Shown here piece after piece: positions 42,471 through 53,686 of a DNA stretch of 64,000 nt. The first letter of the stretch is position 1. Each line of letters starts with the position of its first letter. The position numbers and the translations under genes are program-made. The notes beneath the pieces are model-generated. The model was not told the DNA's origin, made no database searches, and saw only the letters and a list, made by a program, of their open reading frames with translations. Origin of the DNA: Aplectana chamaeleonis (Eukaryota; Nematoda; Chromadorea; Rhabditida; Cosmocercidae); contig JAPDOI010000360.1 in NCBI GenBank assembly GCA_029168955.1, positions 310,001-374,000 of the forward strand, given 5' to 3'.

Positions 42471-42691
42471 CACCCTATACAAGTCATGCTTTCGAATCAG
42501 ACGTATTAGCCGGCGCAGACGAGCCACATCAGCAAGAACCGGTGATGTTTGGCTAGAGCGACTGACCCTGGGTCTATCCTAGAAAGGGTGGGGCCACCCA
42601 AGATTTACTTATAGAAATGATGAGAAACTCTGACAAAAGATGCCTGATACTGCGCTATCAATCATTGTTTTTATAAGAGCTCTATGGGAAT

Positions 42692-42955
42692 ATCACAAGG
42701 TAGCTGAGTTGAACGCAAAACTCAGATGTCAGGCAGGACTCGAACCTGCATTGCACGCTTTCCGGGCGAGAGTGTTACCATTACACCACCGACACCCCGT
42801 TCTGCATCACTCAGCTATTCACACATGAACTGTGTGGGCACAACAGCAATCACCCGATGACGGGTATGATCTGGTAAGCACCATTTGAAAATGCAATGCA
42901 GGTTCGAGTCCTGCCTGACATCTGAGTTTTGCGTTCAACTAAGCTACCTCGTGAT
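42692..42955. mobile_element. Inverted-repeat element carrying a tRNA-like sequence
   Basis: The left arm ATCACAAGGTAGCTGAGTTG through the tRNA T-arm to ~42754 is repeated inverted at 42892-42955. The left arm includes a complete tRNA-like sequence and the right arm only its 3' third. The spacer is ~137 bp. Confidence 0.8.
42725..42795 (-). tRNA. tRNA-like sequence, probably pseudogene (anticodon position GGA)
   Basis: On the minus strand 71 nt fold as a class I tRNA: acceptor GTGTCGG/CTGACAT (two G-U pairs), D stem GTGT/ACAC with loop AATGGTA, anticodon stem CTCGC/GCGTG with one T-T mismatch, loop CCGGAAA, a 4-nt variable region, and a perfect T arm GCAGG-TTCGAGT-CCTGC. Box B (GGTTCGAGTCC) is intact. 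The residue before the anticodon is C instead of the near-invariant U33, and GGA would read serine although no long variable arm is present. These faults suggest a decayed or mobile tRNA-derived sequence. The D arm resembles glycine tRNAs. Confidence 0.6.
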
Positions 42956-43340
42956 AACTTGTGATCATATACCATGCCATAATAAGGCATTAAATATTCA
43001 AAAACATCTATGGGAATACTTCGACTGGTAACCTTCCCGATTGGCGGTTCATTTCATTTCTGTCTAGAATGGTGGGTGCCCCTCCCCCGTCTAGATAGTG
43101 CCCTGAGCCTGTACAAGGGGGTCATTTCAAAACTCTTTTTTTCATTTTCTCGACTTTTAAATTCAGAAAATATATGCCTTGGATCTTATCTGTAGGGAGC
43201 CGCGTTGCAACTATTATCTTGCAATCCTAGCAGCGAAGAGGTTGTTTCTTCATTTCTACCACTACGTTTTCTAAAGAAAAACAACTTGACTTTTAGAGAT
43301 TGACGATATTGTAGAAGGGAAACCCTTGGGAAAAGTTGTG
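42956..43340. other. No recognisable gene
   Basis: Nothing identified. Confidence 0.4.
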
Positions 43341-45251
43341 AAATTTCTGAAAGTTGGGCTCCGCAGAAAAGGTCAAGGATTTGGCATTGCTCTTAAATAT
43401 CCTGAAATTGTTTCATTAGATTTGGCTATCAAACTGATTCTCTAAATGTAGTGAAATTGTTGAATTGATTTGGCTGTTGTTGGTATATGCAGACAAAATA
43501 TTCATCAAATGTAGTGAAATTGTTGCAAACGGATTTGGCAGGCGCTCTATGAATTATCAGAGTCAAATTACGCGTCAGAAGGGATTTTGCTTGGAGCGTA
43601 TATTGAATCAAATGAGAACAAGAATAAGTCTAGCAACAAAAATGTTTTCATACAATGTGAACCGTGAAAGCGTTGAGGACACGAAGACATAGGGTCAGTA
43701 GTTAATAAATTGTGTTAAATTTCGCTTTCGTGATTTTTATCTAATCGGTGAGGGAAGGTCTAGTACCTTAGTGGGAGCTACACTGAAAAGGCAGATTAAC
43801 ATTCGAAACCCTTATTTCTATCCCATAAGGCCACATTTCGTTCAGCAGTAATTGAGTAGTTTTTTTTCTTTTTGTCTTCATTTGCTCGCCAGAGGACCTT
43901 CTGACGAGTGATTTGGCTCCGATAATTCATAGAGCGCCTGCCAAATCCATTTTCAACAATTCCTCAAAGTTTAGGTTCCTGGCAAAGGTAAAGATTTGGC
44001 ATGGCCATTTTTTCGAAAATTTAGAAATATACTCAGTTAAAAGGGGAAGGTGAAGAAAAATGAGAAAAGTTTTGAAATATTCCTGAGAACGATTTGGCGT
44101 AGAATAATTTGATTTTTAGGAAATGTAATGAAATAGTTGAAAGTATGATTTGGCAGTCGAGTTTGAACCAACTATTTACAAGAGTTGTGCGAAACGAGAG
44201 ATCGCATTGTATGAGCTTATCCGTAGAACATATCAAAGCGAAATCACGCGTGATATGAAACAAACAGTTGATTTTACTTGACTTAATACGTGAAGACCGC
44301 GGCGTTCCAGCTCCCGAACGAGCTTTTACTGCTTGCCTTATCACGCGTGATTTTGCTTCGATATGTTCAACGGATAAGCTCATACAATGCGATCTCTCGT
44401 TTTGCACAATTCTTATCAATAGTTGGTTCAAACTCGACTGCCAAATCATACTTTCAACTATTTCACTACATTTCCCAAAAATCGAATTATTCTACGCCAA
44501 ATCGTTCTCAGGAATATTTCAAAGCTTTTCTCATTTTTATTTACCTTCCCCTTTTAACTGAGTATATTTCTAAATTTTCGAAAAAATGACCATGCCAAAT
44601 CTTTACTTTTGCCAGAAACCTAAACTTTTAGGAATCGTTGCAAATGGATTTGGCAGGCGCTCTATGAATTATCGGAGCCAAATCACTCGTCAGAAGGTCC
44701 TCTGGCGAGCGAATGAAGACAAAAAGAAAAAAGACCACTCAATTACTGCTGAACGAAATGTGGCCTTATGGGATAGAAATAAGGGTTTCGTATGTTAATC
44801 TGCCTTTTCAGTGTAGCTCCCACTAAGGTACTAGACCTTCCCTCACCGATTAGATAAAAATCACGAAAGCGAAATTTAACACAATTTATTAACTACTGAC
44901 CCTATGTCTTCGTGTCCTCAACGCTTTCACGGTTCACATTGTATGAAAACATTTTTGTTGCTAGACTTATTCTTGTTCTCATTTGATTCAATATACGCTC
45001 CAAGCAAAATCCCTTCTGACGCGTAATTTGACTCTGATAATTCATAGAGCGCCTGCCAAATCCGTTTGCAACAATTTCACTACATTTGATGAATATTTTG
45101 TCTGCATATACCAACAACAGCCAAATCAATTCAACAATTTCACTACATTTAGAGAATCAGTTTGATAGCCAAATCTAATGGAACAATTTCACGACATTTT
45201 AGAGCAATGCCAAATCCTTGACCTTTTATGCGGAGCCCAACTTTCAGAAAT
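43341..45251. repeat. 1.9-kb palindrome with GATTTGGC octamers
   Basis: Both ends read AATTTCTGAAAGTTGGGCTC inward and mirror along ~950-bp arms to a centre near 44296. GATTTGGC occurs 9 times on the plus strand and GCCAAATC 9 times, in a mirrored arrangement, often next to AAATGTAGTGAAATTGTTG. The inner ~680 bp match the 28136-29132 palindrome. Mirrored frames (for instance 43465-43692 plus and 44902-45129 minus) are identical in sequence, showing high arm identity. No known protein motif. Confidence 0.9.
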
Positions 45252-45511
45252 CGTTATTTCTGATTGATTGTTCACGACATATACTCAGACTCTGCGGGGG
45301 GGGGGGGAAGCGGCGGAGAACAGAGCCCGTTTTTGAGTTGGGGGAGCCGGGGCGCGGCCCTCCCCCGAGGGGGGCTTCAGGGGAGGCCCCTGCTCTCCTC
45401 CGGCGCTTGCCCCCCCCCCGAGAGGAAGAGAGGGAAAAGATGGGAAGTAGTCGTAGAAGATAGTTTACGACAATAGAGGCCAGAGAAGGCATCTATCACG
45501 TACTCGACCGG

Positions 45512-45519
45512 TATAAAAG
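45512..45519 (+). promoter_or_regulatory. TATA-box-like TATAAAAG
   Basis: TATAAAAG lies in GC-rich surroundings (CCGG before, GCGCC after), a good metazoan core-promoter match, with an ATGG ~25 bases downstream. No gene product is recognised, so function is speculative. Confidence 0.25.
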
Positions 45520-45639
45520 GCGCCTCACCTCATGGAGAGCCGCATTCGGCCCAACAGGGCCGGCCCTGGACGGCGACTTCGAGTCACTGTCAGAAAGGGT
45601 TATTTTTGGAGGAAAGCGGAGACGCTTTTTCGGGGAGGG

Positions 45640-45830
45640 TGACGTCACTGCTCCGGTGTGGTGACGTCACTGCTCCGGAGCCGTGACGTCATGGCTCCGG
45701 GGCAGTGATGGGGGGGGGCTTCAAGGCAGTCACAGGGGGGCTTCAGGGCAGTCACAGGGGGGCTTCAGGGCAGTCACAGGGGGGCTTCAGGGCAGTCACA
45801 GGGGGGCTTCAGGGCAGTGACGGGGGGCTC
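45640..45830 (+). repeat. 22-bp minisatellite; first three units contain TGACGTCA
   Basis: TGACGTCA (the CREB/ATF site) begins at 45640, 45662 and 45684, exactly 22 bp apart. The same 22-bp register continues into 4-5 GCAGTCACAGGGGGGCTTCA units. The CRE units are followed by CTGCTCCGG. Confidence 0.85.
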
Positions 45831-45960
45831 CGATCAAGCCAAATTGTCATTCCGGCGGTAGCCCCCCCCCCCCCATTGGAAGGGGGGGGGGCAAGCGCCG
45901 GGGCCCGGAGGGCTGCCCCCCTGAAAAGCTGCGCTAGCCCCCTCCAGTGTATGAGTAGCT

Positions 45961-46769
45961 AATTATGACCAAATGGCGAATCACGTAAAATGATCACTGT
46001 TTTGAGCGTTTACGATCTTCGAAGATGCATGAAATTCTTTAGATTGTTTTTTCTGTGTTATCGTTGGTAGGACATTTCAAACCTATTGAGTCAAACCGGT
46101 TTGGTATGTTTTGGACTCGGCTCAATATCTCTACATTTCTGACATATCGCTGTCAGAACTACTCCTGTCTTTCAACATAGAGCACCACAACATTTCAACC
46201 TCGTCGCGATTGCTCCAAGTCAAGCGTGAAATCCGAGTCGAGTCGACTTGAGTCAATTTCAGCAACTTCACGACAGATCCCCTGTCCATCCTCAGCCACG
46301 AGTATGAAAACACTTCCACCTGTCGGCAGTTAGTCGCTCTGCAGCCAGCGAGAGACAACTAGTCGGTGGAGCACATTCTCCCTCCTGGCAAACTTATGCA
46401 AGGTGCTGACCATCTCATCCGGTTGTTTTCGTAATCAGTTGAAAAAAGCGAATCTCAGGAGCACCACATCCATACTGCATCCAGGTGACATGCCAGAGTT
46501 CTTGAGGTGACATGAACTTCACGTCACCATGAGATCGTGAGGATGCTGTGGAGCGACTCCGGATATTTTTGTAGGAATGTCGTTTAACAAAAAAAAATTC
46601 AATGACAGATTTTTGTTTCGACGTTTGCTTATCTATCGAAATTATCTATCGGTTCTTTTCTTTCAAGAAATTTAACAAAACCTTCAAACATTCAAAGCAA
46701 GCGCGCTCGAGGTCACGACAGCTCGTGACTGATCTAAACGCGCTCCAATCACCATCAGCGCACACGCGC
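45961..46769. other. No recognisable gene
   Basis: Nothing identified. Confidence 0.4.
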
Positions 46770-46899
46770 TTAGTCCTAGTGCATACTTCCCGCGACGGGA
46801 GACGCGACATCGTGTTTGGGATAGATATCGACAGAAAGTAGATATGGCTCAAATGTACTGTCGCGGTCGCGCGTCGCGGCTAGTATGAACTAGGCCTTA
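46770..46899. mobile_element. TTA-flanked MITE, GGCCTAGTGCATACT ends (PIF/Harbinger-like)
   Basis: Left GTCCTAGTGCATACTTCCCG mirrors right AGTATGAACTAGGCC, flanked by TTA on both sides. A 3-bp TWA duplication is known for PIF/Harbinger. Directly after the second TTA another end GGCCTAGTGCATACTTGCGT begins. Confidence 0.7.
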
Positions 46900-47160
46900 G
46901 GCCTAGTGCATACTTGCGTCGTGGCGACGGGGTCGCGGTGTAGGAACTGGTACAACCCGCCGCGCCCAGCGCAGTGATCGATCGCGCCTAGCACTGACAG
47001 TCGTCGCGCGTGGCCAATCTAGTTGGAGCTGCTATACGCGACAGTGTCGTGCCTGCGTCGCGGCCAATCTACACTTTTCCACAATGTGCGCGCTGTTTAG
47101 CGCCATCTGGATGGTGGGTCGTGTCGTCGTGCACTGCACTATGACATCGCGACGTAAACG
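46900..47160. mobile_element. Second GGCCTAGTGCATACT end, other end not found
   Basis: It starts GGCCTAGTGCATACTTGCGTCG and is rich in GTCGCG words. No matching right end was found, so the extent is unknown. Confidence 0.4.
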
Positions 47161-48915
47161 CCAGACATCCGACCTGGATGGCAATAATAGGTTTGTTTCA
47201 AAAGTTTTTGGTTGGTAAATAGCCTCGACTTCGTTTGGTATGTTTTCTAATCAACAGTTCGCTTAGATTACATTACGACGATCGGCCACTCGAAGGTATT
47301 CATATTCCGAATACTACCATGGATTTCTTCATGATTTCGATCACTCCAAATTTTCTTCTTTCATGAATTTTCAAAATGCAATGCACTATTCCTTGTCTGA
47401 ATTGTGTTTGCATTGATAATCATAGAGAGAGACACTCTATTTTGAGAACAAATATCACGAAAATGGAAAAATTATATCGAATTTCGCAGAAACTGGCGCT
47501 AATCCACATTTCGAAATTCACTTGAAATTTTTTCGCTCGGGGCTTCTGCCAGGGTTGATTTGGGCGGCCAACCCAAATTTCAGATTTGTGGAGCGATTTT
47601 CAAAAGGTTGTGATAGGTCACGCCGATACGTATCTCTTGGTCGGTGGGTGAATGTTCTAGATTTAGGTAGGTGCAACTTTGCCTAGAATGGGTCTTTTTG
47701 GGTGCTGATCACTACGCAATTCACCATCGGTTAAGATTTTTTATGATTCGCGATCCTTACGGTGTATAAAACGTCAATCAGCCACCTTACACGATTTTGA
47801 AATATCGAAAGAAGCATCTTATCAACGATCGCTGCATTGAAAGTCTCCAAAGGTTAAGTTCTAGTCAAATCTGAAATTGAACAAAATCACCTCACATATA
47901 AAGTAATTAGGTAAAAAGGGAGAGGACGAAATGAATTACAGCTTCGCGTTAAGCACCCACAAACTATCTCGACATCGGCGCACCTTCTTCACAGTACCTC
48001 TACCGATGACAAGGTCTAAACCTGCAGAAAGCGTCATGAAACCTTCCGGTAGAGCCGTAGCCCAATAATCAACCGTCGTGGTTTTTGGACGACAATTTCA
48101 CATTTGGTCTCCTCAAAAATCTAGCCCAATGAAGGAGCTATGCGCGGTAGCCGTTGCTGCGTTCGCGACGCCGCTTTCCGTTCGTAATTAATCGTTCTCA
48201 TATGTGACGGAAAATCCGAGAATGGTTGCCGCACCCAGCTTTATTCGCTGGACTAGAACTATGAGGTGGGTATGTTCCAGGAAACCTGAGTTCTATGCCT
48301 ATGGGGGTGGTCTAATAGCTGTGAAACGCACTGTAGCCACAACTATGTATGTAGTGAACAGCACTCGATGCTCAGAGATGAAGAACATGCATAGTTTTGG
48401 GGTTGATGGTGTGCAGTGCTAAAAGAATGCAAGCACATACAGTTGAACACGTTGTTATGTATAATGATACTGGGATGTCATGAATAAAGTGCTTATGATC
48501 ACAGGTACGTAGATACTAGCGAAACTTGATAGAATTATTAAATCAATACGAAGATGCGGAGACCATTACACCGGTATCAATCTGTAGAAGATGAGAAAAA
48601 CGACTAGAAAAAAGAGGCACACTCAATGATAATGTACTAAAAAAACAACTGAGCTATCAGCACTTACAAGTGCATGTGTTTTCACATAAAAATTGAGAGA
48701 AACAAGAAAATCAATGCGAATAAATAACGATGACTCGCTTTTTACCCCGATGTTTCAATATTAATAATCCTGAGAATGACAGCAGCAAGTGAACTTATCG
48801 GCCACAACAACGGATCTTGTTTGGAAGAACAAGGACCTCATTATACTCGGGCGAAACGTTGCTAAAATAACGCGACAACTATCACTGCCTCGCATTTTCA
48901 CGGTGATGAGGCATA
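47161..48915. other. No recognisable gene
   Basis: Weak similarity to the old repeat around 47640-47900 (GTGCTGATCAC, AGTCAAATCTGA). Otherwise only short frames. Confidence 0.4.
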
Positions 48916-49473
48916 AGTGGTCTGCAGAGTTGCACCGCCCGGCAACTGGTCGACGAGCGTCAGCCTTGGCTCGGGGGAAAAAATGTTTTCGAACATCATC
49001 GTCGCGGCTACGGTTGCCGCTCGCTGGCAGTGACGTAGGGTCGTCGCGGCGTCAAGGCACTCTGCGGTGCCCCCAAGTGGCCTTTCACGCGGGGGTTGTT
49101 GATCGAAATCACAGCGCGGTGGGGCAAAGGTGCAGTTTAGATGGCACAAGTGACGCACGCGACGGAAAAAAACGTCGTCGTTGGGGCGTGTTAACCGTGA
49201 GCTCCCTGAAAAAAAAACTAGTTGGCGCTCGGTTAGAGCGCCTCAACGGCAACGTGAACGCAGCGGTTCTTCTTCGCGTGTGCCAGCCGAATTGCTCCTA
49301 ACCCCACCCGCTCTGTGAATTCGATCAATATCTCCCCTGCGGTGGCGCTCCTCCCTCGTCGCCCCTCACGCCGCGTAGGTCTCCACCTGTCGCCGAATGC
49401 AATCGATATTGCATCACCAAGCGCTGTTTTTCGCTGTGAGTAACGCCGCCACTCCAACTATGCAGGCCCCTAC
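48916..49473. mobile_element. ~560-bp element, CTGCAGAGTT family
   Basis: Left AGTGGTCTGCAGAGTTGCAC mirrors right CTCCAACTATGCAGGCCCC. Internal GCAATCGATATTGCATCACC and GCGGCTACGGTTGCCGCTCG phrases match 30493-30764. Diverged, non-coding. Confidence 0.65.
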
Positions 49474-49759
49474 AGTCAAAGGAACAAAGAGAGCGAAATG
49501 ATGGTAAGAAGCCAAACCTCGAAAGGGGTGGGGAAATGACGGAAAGCAGTCAAATGCCCCTATTGTTCGGGAGCGAGGCTGGTGGACGGGCACCTCTACG
49601 TCTATGACACGCCCAAGCGCTGGCGCACTTGACATTTCTTTGTATCGACCGCGAAGAGACACTACATCCCTCTGCGTCAATGTTTCCAGTAGCCATCCTT
49701 CACCCATCCCTGTCTTCGACCATATCTTTGCGATATGGCAGCTTAGGGCTATCATCTGG
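49474..49759. other. No recognisable gene
   Basis: Nothing identified. Confidence 0.4.
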
Positions 49760-50156
49760 GGCGGCATGCATGAACGCAGCGAAGGAGGTCAGGGAGCCGA
49801 TTCGCGTCCTATGCGCGCAGCGTCGAGCCACGGGGCGGCCCCGAAGTGCGTGACGTATATTAATGTATAGCGGACGTAAATGCACATTTCACTGCAAACT
49901 CTACGCGCGCATTTTCTGTCATCCCAGTCGCGTTCGCTTCCAATTATTGAGATGCACGGGATGACAAAAGAGAGCCAGAAAGCGACTGAAATGAAAAAAA
50001 AGCCGTTTGGCGTGGATTTTGCTGTAGAAGATGCATTTGCGTCCGCCACACACCAATATACGCCATGCGCTTCGGGGCCGTCCCGAGGCTCGACGCGGCG
50101 CATATAGGATGCGGAGCGGTTCCCTGATCTTCTTCGCAGCGTTCACGCATGCCGCC
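49760..50156. mobile_element. ~400-bp element with ~115-bp inverted ends
   Basis: Left GGCGGCATGCATGAACGCAG and the complement of the right end (GGCGGCATGCGTGAACGCTG) agree and continue through GATCAGGGA/GGTCAGGGA, GCGTCGAGCC, GGCCCCGAAG and GGCGTATATT-like segments. Frames in the arms are mirrored artefacts. Confidence 0.8.
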
Positions 50157-50999
50157 TCTGAGGAAACGCTACAGAATACCGCATCGAGCTTCTAAAAATG
50201 AAGCGACATCACATTACGCCGCCTGGAGGAACCAACAGAGCTGAAAACTTGTCAAAATCATTGATGTAAGCTACTCATGACCACTGTGTTTTTCCCTCTA
50301 GTGACAGTCGGCTCGGATCGCCTCGAACGCGGAACGGTGTGTTTTTATCTGACGATATAACGGCAATGAGCCACACGCATAGGCAGCTAGAGTCGAAGAC
50401 TGCTCGCGCCTCCGTCGATCCATCAACCAATTCCGCGCTTCTCTGTCTGCTCCCAATTTTTTTGTGGTAACCCTCAAAAGGCACAAAAAAACGCGACGCC
50501 CGAGTACGATGAGGCCCTAGGAAACATTCCGCCAACCGACGATGGAAATACATAAATTCTGCACAAACACATGGAAAATGCAATCATGAGAAAGAGGGAA
50601 GGAGTGGAAGGAAGGAGAAGATGCGTGCAATAAAACACGAACAGTGAACAGAAGGAAGAGAAAAATTGGCGGCATTCGTCAGGACTTAGATTGTGCATGC
50701 ATGCTTTGTTTAGCTGCTTCCAATTGCACAATGAATGCCCTTACTTTTTCCAGTGTTGAATGCACGGTTTCTTTTCGATTCTCCAAAACGAAACGACCCA
50801 TGCTCTTCCAGCAGCACTGCGCTTTCCACACATTCTCATTCGCTCCAAGGACACGACTTGTCGTTTTTGCGACGTTATGCCTTCCTATAAAAGGAACTAT
50901 ATTGATGAATGAGAAGTCCCAAGTAGATTATCATTCACAATGTTCGGTGGTCAAGGCTTCGTTCCATTTCAGAACTAATGCAACACAAACACGAGAAAA
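50157..50999. other. No recognisable gene
   Basis: Contains a 163-codon plus-strand frame (50644-51135) that runs into the MITE at 51000. It is cysteine- and histidine-scattered without a motif and is not called. Confidence 0.4.
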
Positions 51000-51158
51000 C
51001 CTAAACAGGCAGCAGCGACTGTTTATCCATACGTGTTCCATCACACTGTTTTGCCAGCAGAGGTGTTCTACGAGTTTTATCATGTATCAATGTACCAACT
51101 TCATGCGTATTAAACTTGATAAACGATATGGATAAACGGTCGCTGCTGCCTGTTTAGG
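51000..51158. mobile_element. 159-bp MITE with 32-bp inverted ends
   Basis: CCTAAACAGGCAGCAGCGAC, then GTTTATCCATA is mirrored by TATGGATAAAC and GTCGCTGCTGCCTGTTTAGG with one mismatch, suggesting a young copy. Non-coding. Confidence 0.9.
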
Positions 51159-51432
51159 AGGCCCCCACAAACACATTCTTAACGTTATGTATTGAATAAT
51201 TTTAAAACACAGATGAACAGCTTCCGATCACCAACAAATTGTCAGTGCTCATAATCTGTTTGCAAAGCGCCTAAATTCTTTTTCTAATCTAACGCCTGCA
51301 CGCTTACGACACTATGCCAAGTTCCGGAATGGTCCTCATTTCTCAAACGCTTGTTTTGCGGACTTTTATTATGCTGTTAAAATAGCAACTACAATAGAGG
51401 CAAAATAAAAATCTGCAGAGTAAGCACTACTC

Positions 51433-51675
51433 ATGATCTCGTTGTGCCTTTGCGTTATTTCCCACGCTTCTTTTATTTTCACCTTTGTAATGGCCAGATC
51501 ACCTCATGTGGATAACACAACAACCGTTTTTATTGCGAACCCTGCCCTTGAATCGCATTCGCCTACCTTGAGCAGCATTGGTGATTCCCTTCGAATCTTC
51601 AGAAGTTTCTTCGACAAGTACAAAGTCACATTCGTCTACGTCGGACCGACGAGCCTTTATGAAAACCTGAAATGA
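51433..51675 (+). CDS. Unrecognised 80-aa open frame, possible secreted or membrane start
   Basis: It starts ATG with a hydrophobic N-terminus (MISLCLCVISHASFIFTFVM) like a signal peptide. The C-terminal phrase IFRSFFDKYKVTFVYVGPTS is globular-looking. No family recognised. It ends at TGA just before GGGTAACTG, which could be a donor only in another frame. Codon use gives no clear support. Confidence 0.2.
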   Translation: MISLCLCVISHASFIFTFVMARSPHVDNTTTVFIANPALESHSPTLSSIGDSLRIFRSFFDKYKVTFVYVGPTSLYENLK

Positions 51676-52294
51676 GGAGGGTAACTGTAACCAACTTTCA
51701 TTGTAGTAAGGATTCTCGAAAAAATTTCAAAACTTTGAAGTTTTCAGTGTGCATTTTCGGATTATAAGATCCCTCAAAATAAAAGAGCAAAACGAGGAGC
51801 AAATAGGCAAGTATTTCTCTGGATGGTCAACTTTTTTAGAGACATTTGCCAAAGTTAGGCGAGCGATTGGACAAGGCGCGATCATTGCGACATTCGCGAC
51901 ACCACTGTTCAGCAAGATTTCGATCGCGAACGGAGATCTATAACCGCAGCCCCGTCCATTCACTAGACTAAGGTCTACAAACATAGCATATGTTGCAGGC
52001 GGAGTGGTTTTGATGAGTAGGCTGATCCACGCGACTTTCACCCGCTTTCTTGTCGTTTTCCATTGTTACTCCTTCCCTTAAAGAGAAAGAGCCAGAGCTT
52101 AGAAAGATCCAAAGCACACGTTTCGTGAACACTGCCATCGAAAGACGATTTTCGATTGTAGTGTAGTGGGGGGGAGTAAAAATGAGCAATTCTACGTTTT
52201 CGGGACTACCTCAACGCACCTGGGCAGATCGGAGACGAACAACCAAGAAGCTGTATTGCTTGACTCTGAGGAGGCAAAGTGATTAAAACGTTTG
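51676..52294. other. Unassigned; fragments of MITE ends
   Basis: CTATAACCGCAGCCCCGTCC...CTAGACTAAGG at ~51940-51975 resembles one end of the TAGTCTGA family. GTTTCGTGAACACTGCC at ~52120 resembles a subfamily-A TTAA end. Partners were not found. Confidence 0.5.
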
Positions 52295-52453
52295 TATCCT
52301 CTGGTTCCTAGCCAAATTTACTCTGTTTCCTCGCGCGTTTGTGCGGAGCGAGGGTAGAGACAGCGAGAAAGTGTTGTTAGAAGGAGACGCAGCGTGCGCG
52401 CGCAGACGCACGTGGTGAACAAAAATAAATTTCACTCGGAAACAGAGAATATA
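52295..52453. mobile_element. 159-bp MITE, TATCCTCTG ends, second copy
   Basis: TATCCTCTGGTTCCTAGCC mirrors ACTCGGAAACAGAGAATATA. About 80% similar by eye to 26681-26838. Confidence 0.85.
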
Positions 52454-53686
52454 TGTTCCCCTTAAAGTCATCTAAAAATGCATTTCATAAGGTTTGAGGC
52501 GAGACAGGTAGGTTCAAACGTTAATCTGGTTTCTTCTGGTTATTTATGGTGGTTTCCTTTGCTTTCGAACTCAACCTATACTGTTTTGCATTTTGTATAT
52601 TTTTTCAATCTTGTATAAACCCCACTAATCGCCAGTGTCTCATTCATCCCCGCCTACAAAACCACATAGTCCAGTTACTTGAATCAATTCACCAGAAAAT
52701 GAAAAAAATTGATGAAAGGTTGATATCATACCTGTCTAATAATATCCGTTGCTGTGCTGTGAACGCTTGCCCGGAGTATCGCGTATGGTTGATCCTCGCT
52801 AACATTGTGGACACAAACCAAAAAGGTGTCCCCCATAGAACGCGCACGACGGTTAAGGCCGGCTAGAAAAGATCAATGCAGTCAATACCTACACCAAGGT
52901 TTGTCGAAACCTATTTAACTTTTCCAATATTTCCATGATGCCCTCACAGGAAAGGTCTGGGGCATTCCTGAAAAGCTCTCAATTCCGATTATCACTAGCG
53001 AGCGGTTACGGGAGTACTGCAGTTCTCCCGCCGCAACGCGGCAAGTCCGTCGCGCGCGTTGGGCGCGGAAAGCAATGTTCCACAGTACTTAGGGCGTTAC
53101 AATCGGAGCGCGTTAGCGTGCGCCTGAGGATTTTCGAAGTTACGAGACCATTATCATGAGAACTGCTGATCTCCAAAAAAGTCTTTGAAAACCCTTCTAA
53201 TTGTTTTTATAAGTTGCTACTAGATTCTTCGTAATCAGTTCCATCTTTATCGATACGAGGAATGAGTGCGTCTTATCTAAAGATGTTTTTCGTACAATAT
53301 TTATTCCTGCACGGTGGTAAATTATTCCTATGGTTAATTAAGTAATGAGTAAACAAAACAGTAAATAGAAGTACGAATACAGCAATGGGTCGGACGGTTC
53401 GTCTAGTCGGGAATCGAGTGAACAATGTAGCGCGCGATAACGTGCCCCAATTCTAATTATGGGAAATGGTATGGAAACCTCGTCCGAATCTCGACGCGGC
53501 GCGACGATCGTGGCCCTTATCGGGAGAACTGGTGGTCTCCTAGCTATGAACTTTTGGAGAAGCATCCTGGTGCTGGTGAAAATCAAAATCAAGAGCTCGG
53601 ATGCGTGTACAGATGTACGATTCGGACCAGAGAGCCCTTCATTAGCATTGCGCGCACCTTTGCTCGCACCTCGGACGCTAATGACG
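52454..53686. other. No recognisable gene
   Basis: A 106-codon plus-strand frame at 52546-52866 has a hydrophobic start and an amphipathic stretch (LLESIHQKMKKIDERLISYL) but no known motif. Another at 53459-53704 is unassigned. Confidence 0.35.

Larger units (their letters stand above)
45285..45960. repeat. GC-rich block with G-runs and an inverted pair
   Basis: G11 at ~45298 and CGGCGCTTGCCCCCCCCC (~45398) are mirrored by GGGGGGGGGGCAAGCGCCGG (~45890). GGGGGGCTTCAGGG is repeated throughout. It has strong G-quadruplex potential. The proline/glycine-rich frames on both strands are low-complexity artefacts. Confidence 0.8.

Noticed and set aside
43429..45165. Identical proteins on opposite strands at two places
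   Set aside because: They are the two arms of one palindrome, not duplicated genes.
45218..45962. Proline/glycine-rich frames
   Set aside because: Low-complexity G-run and C-run DNA and a 22-bp repeat; frames exist on both strands.
50644..51135. 163-codon frame as a gene
   Set aside because: Runs through a MITE with 32-bp inverted ends, has no motif, and its composition looks like chance.
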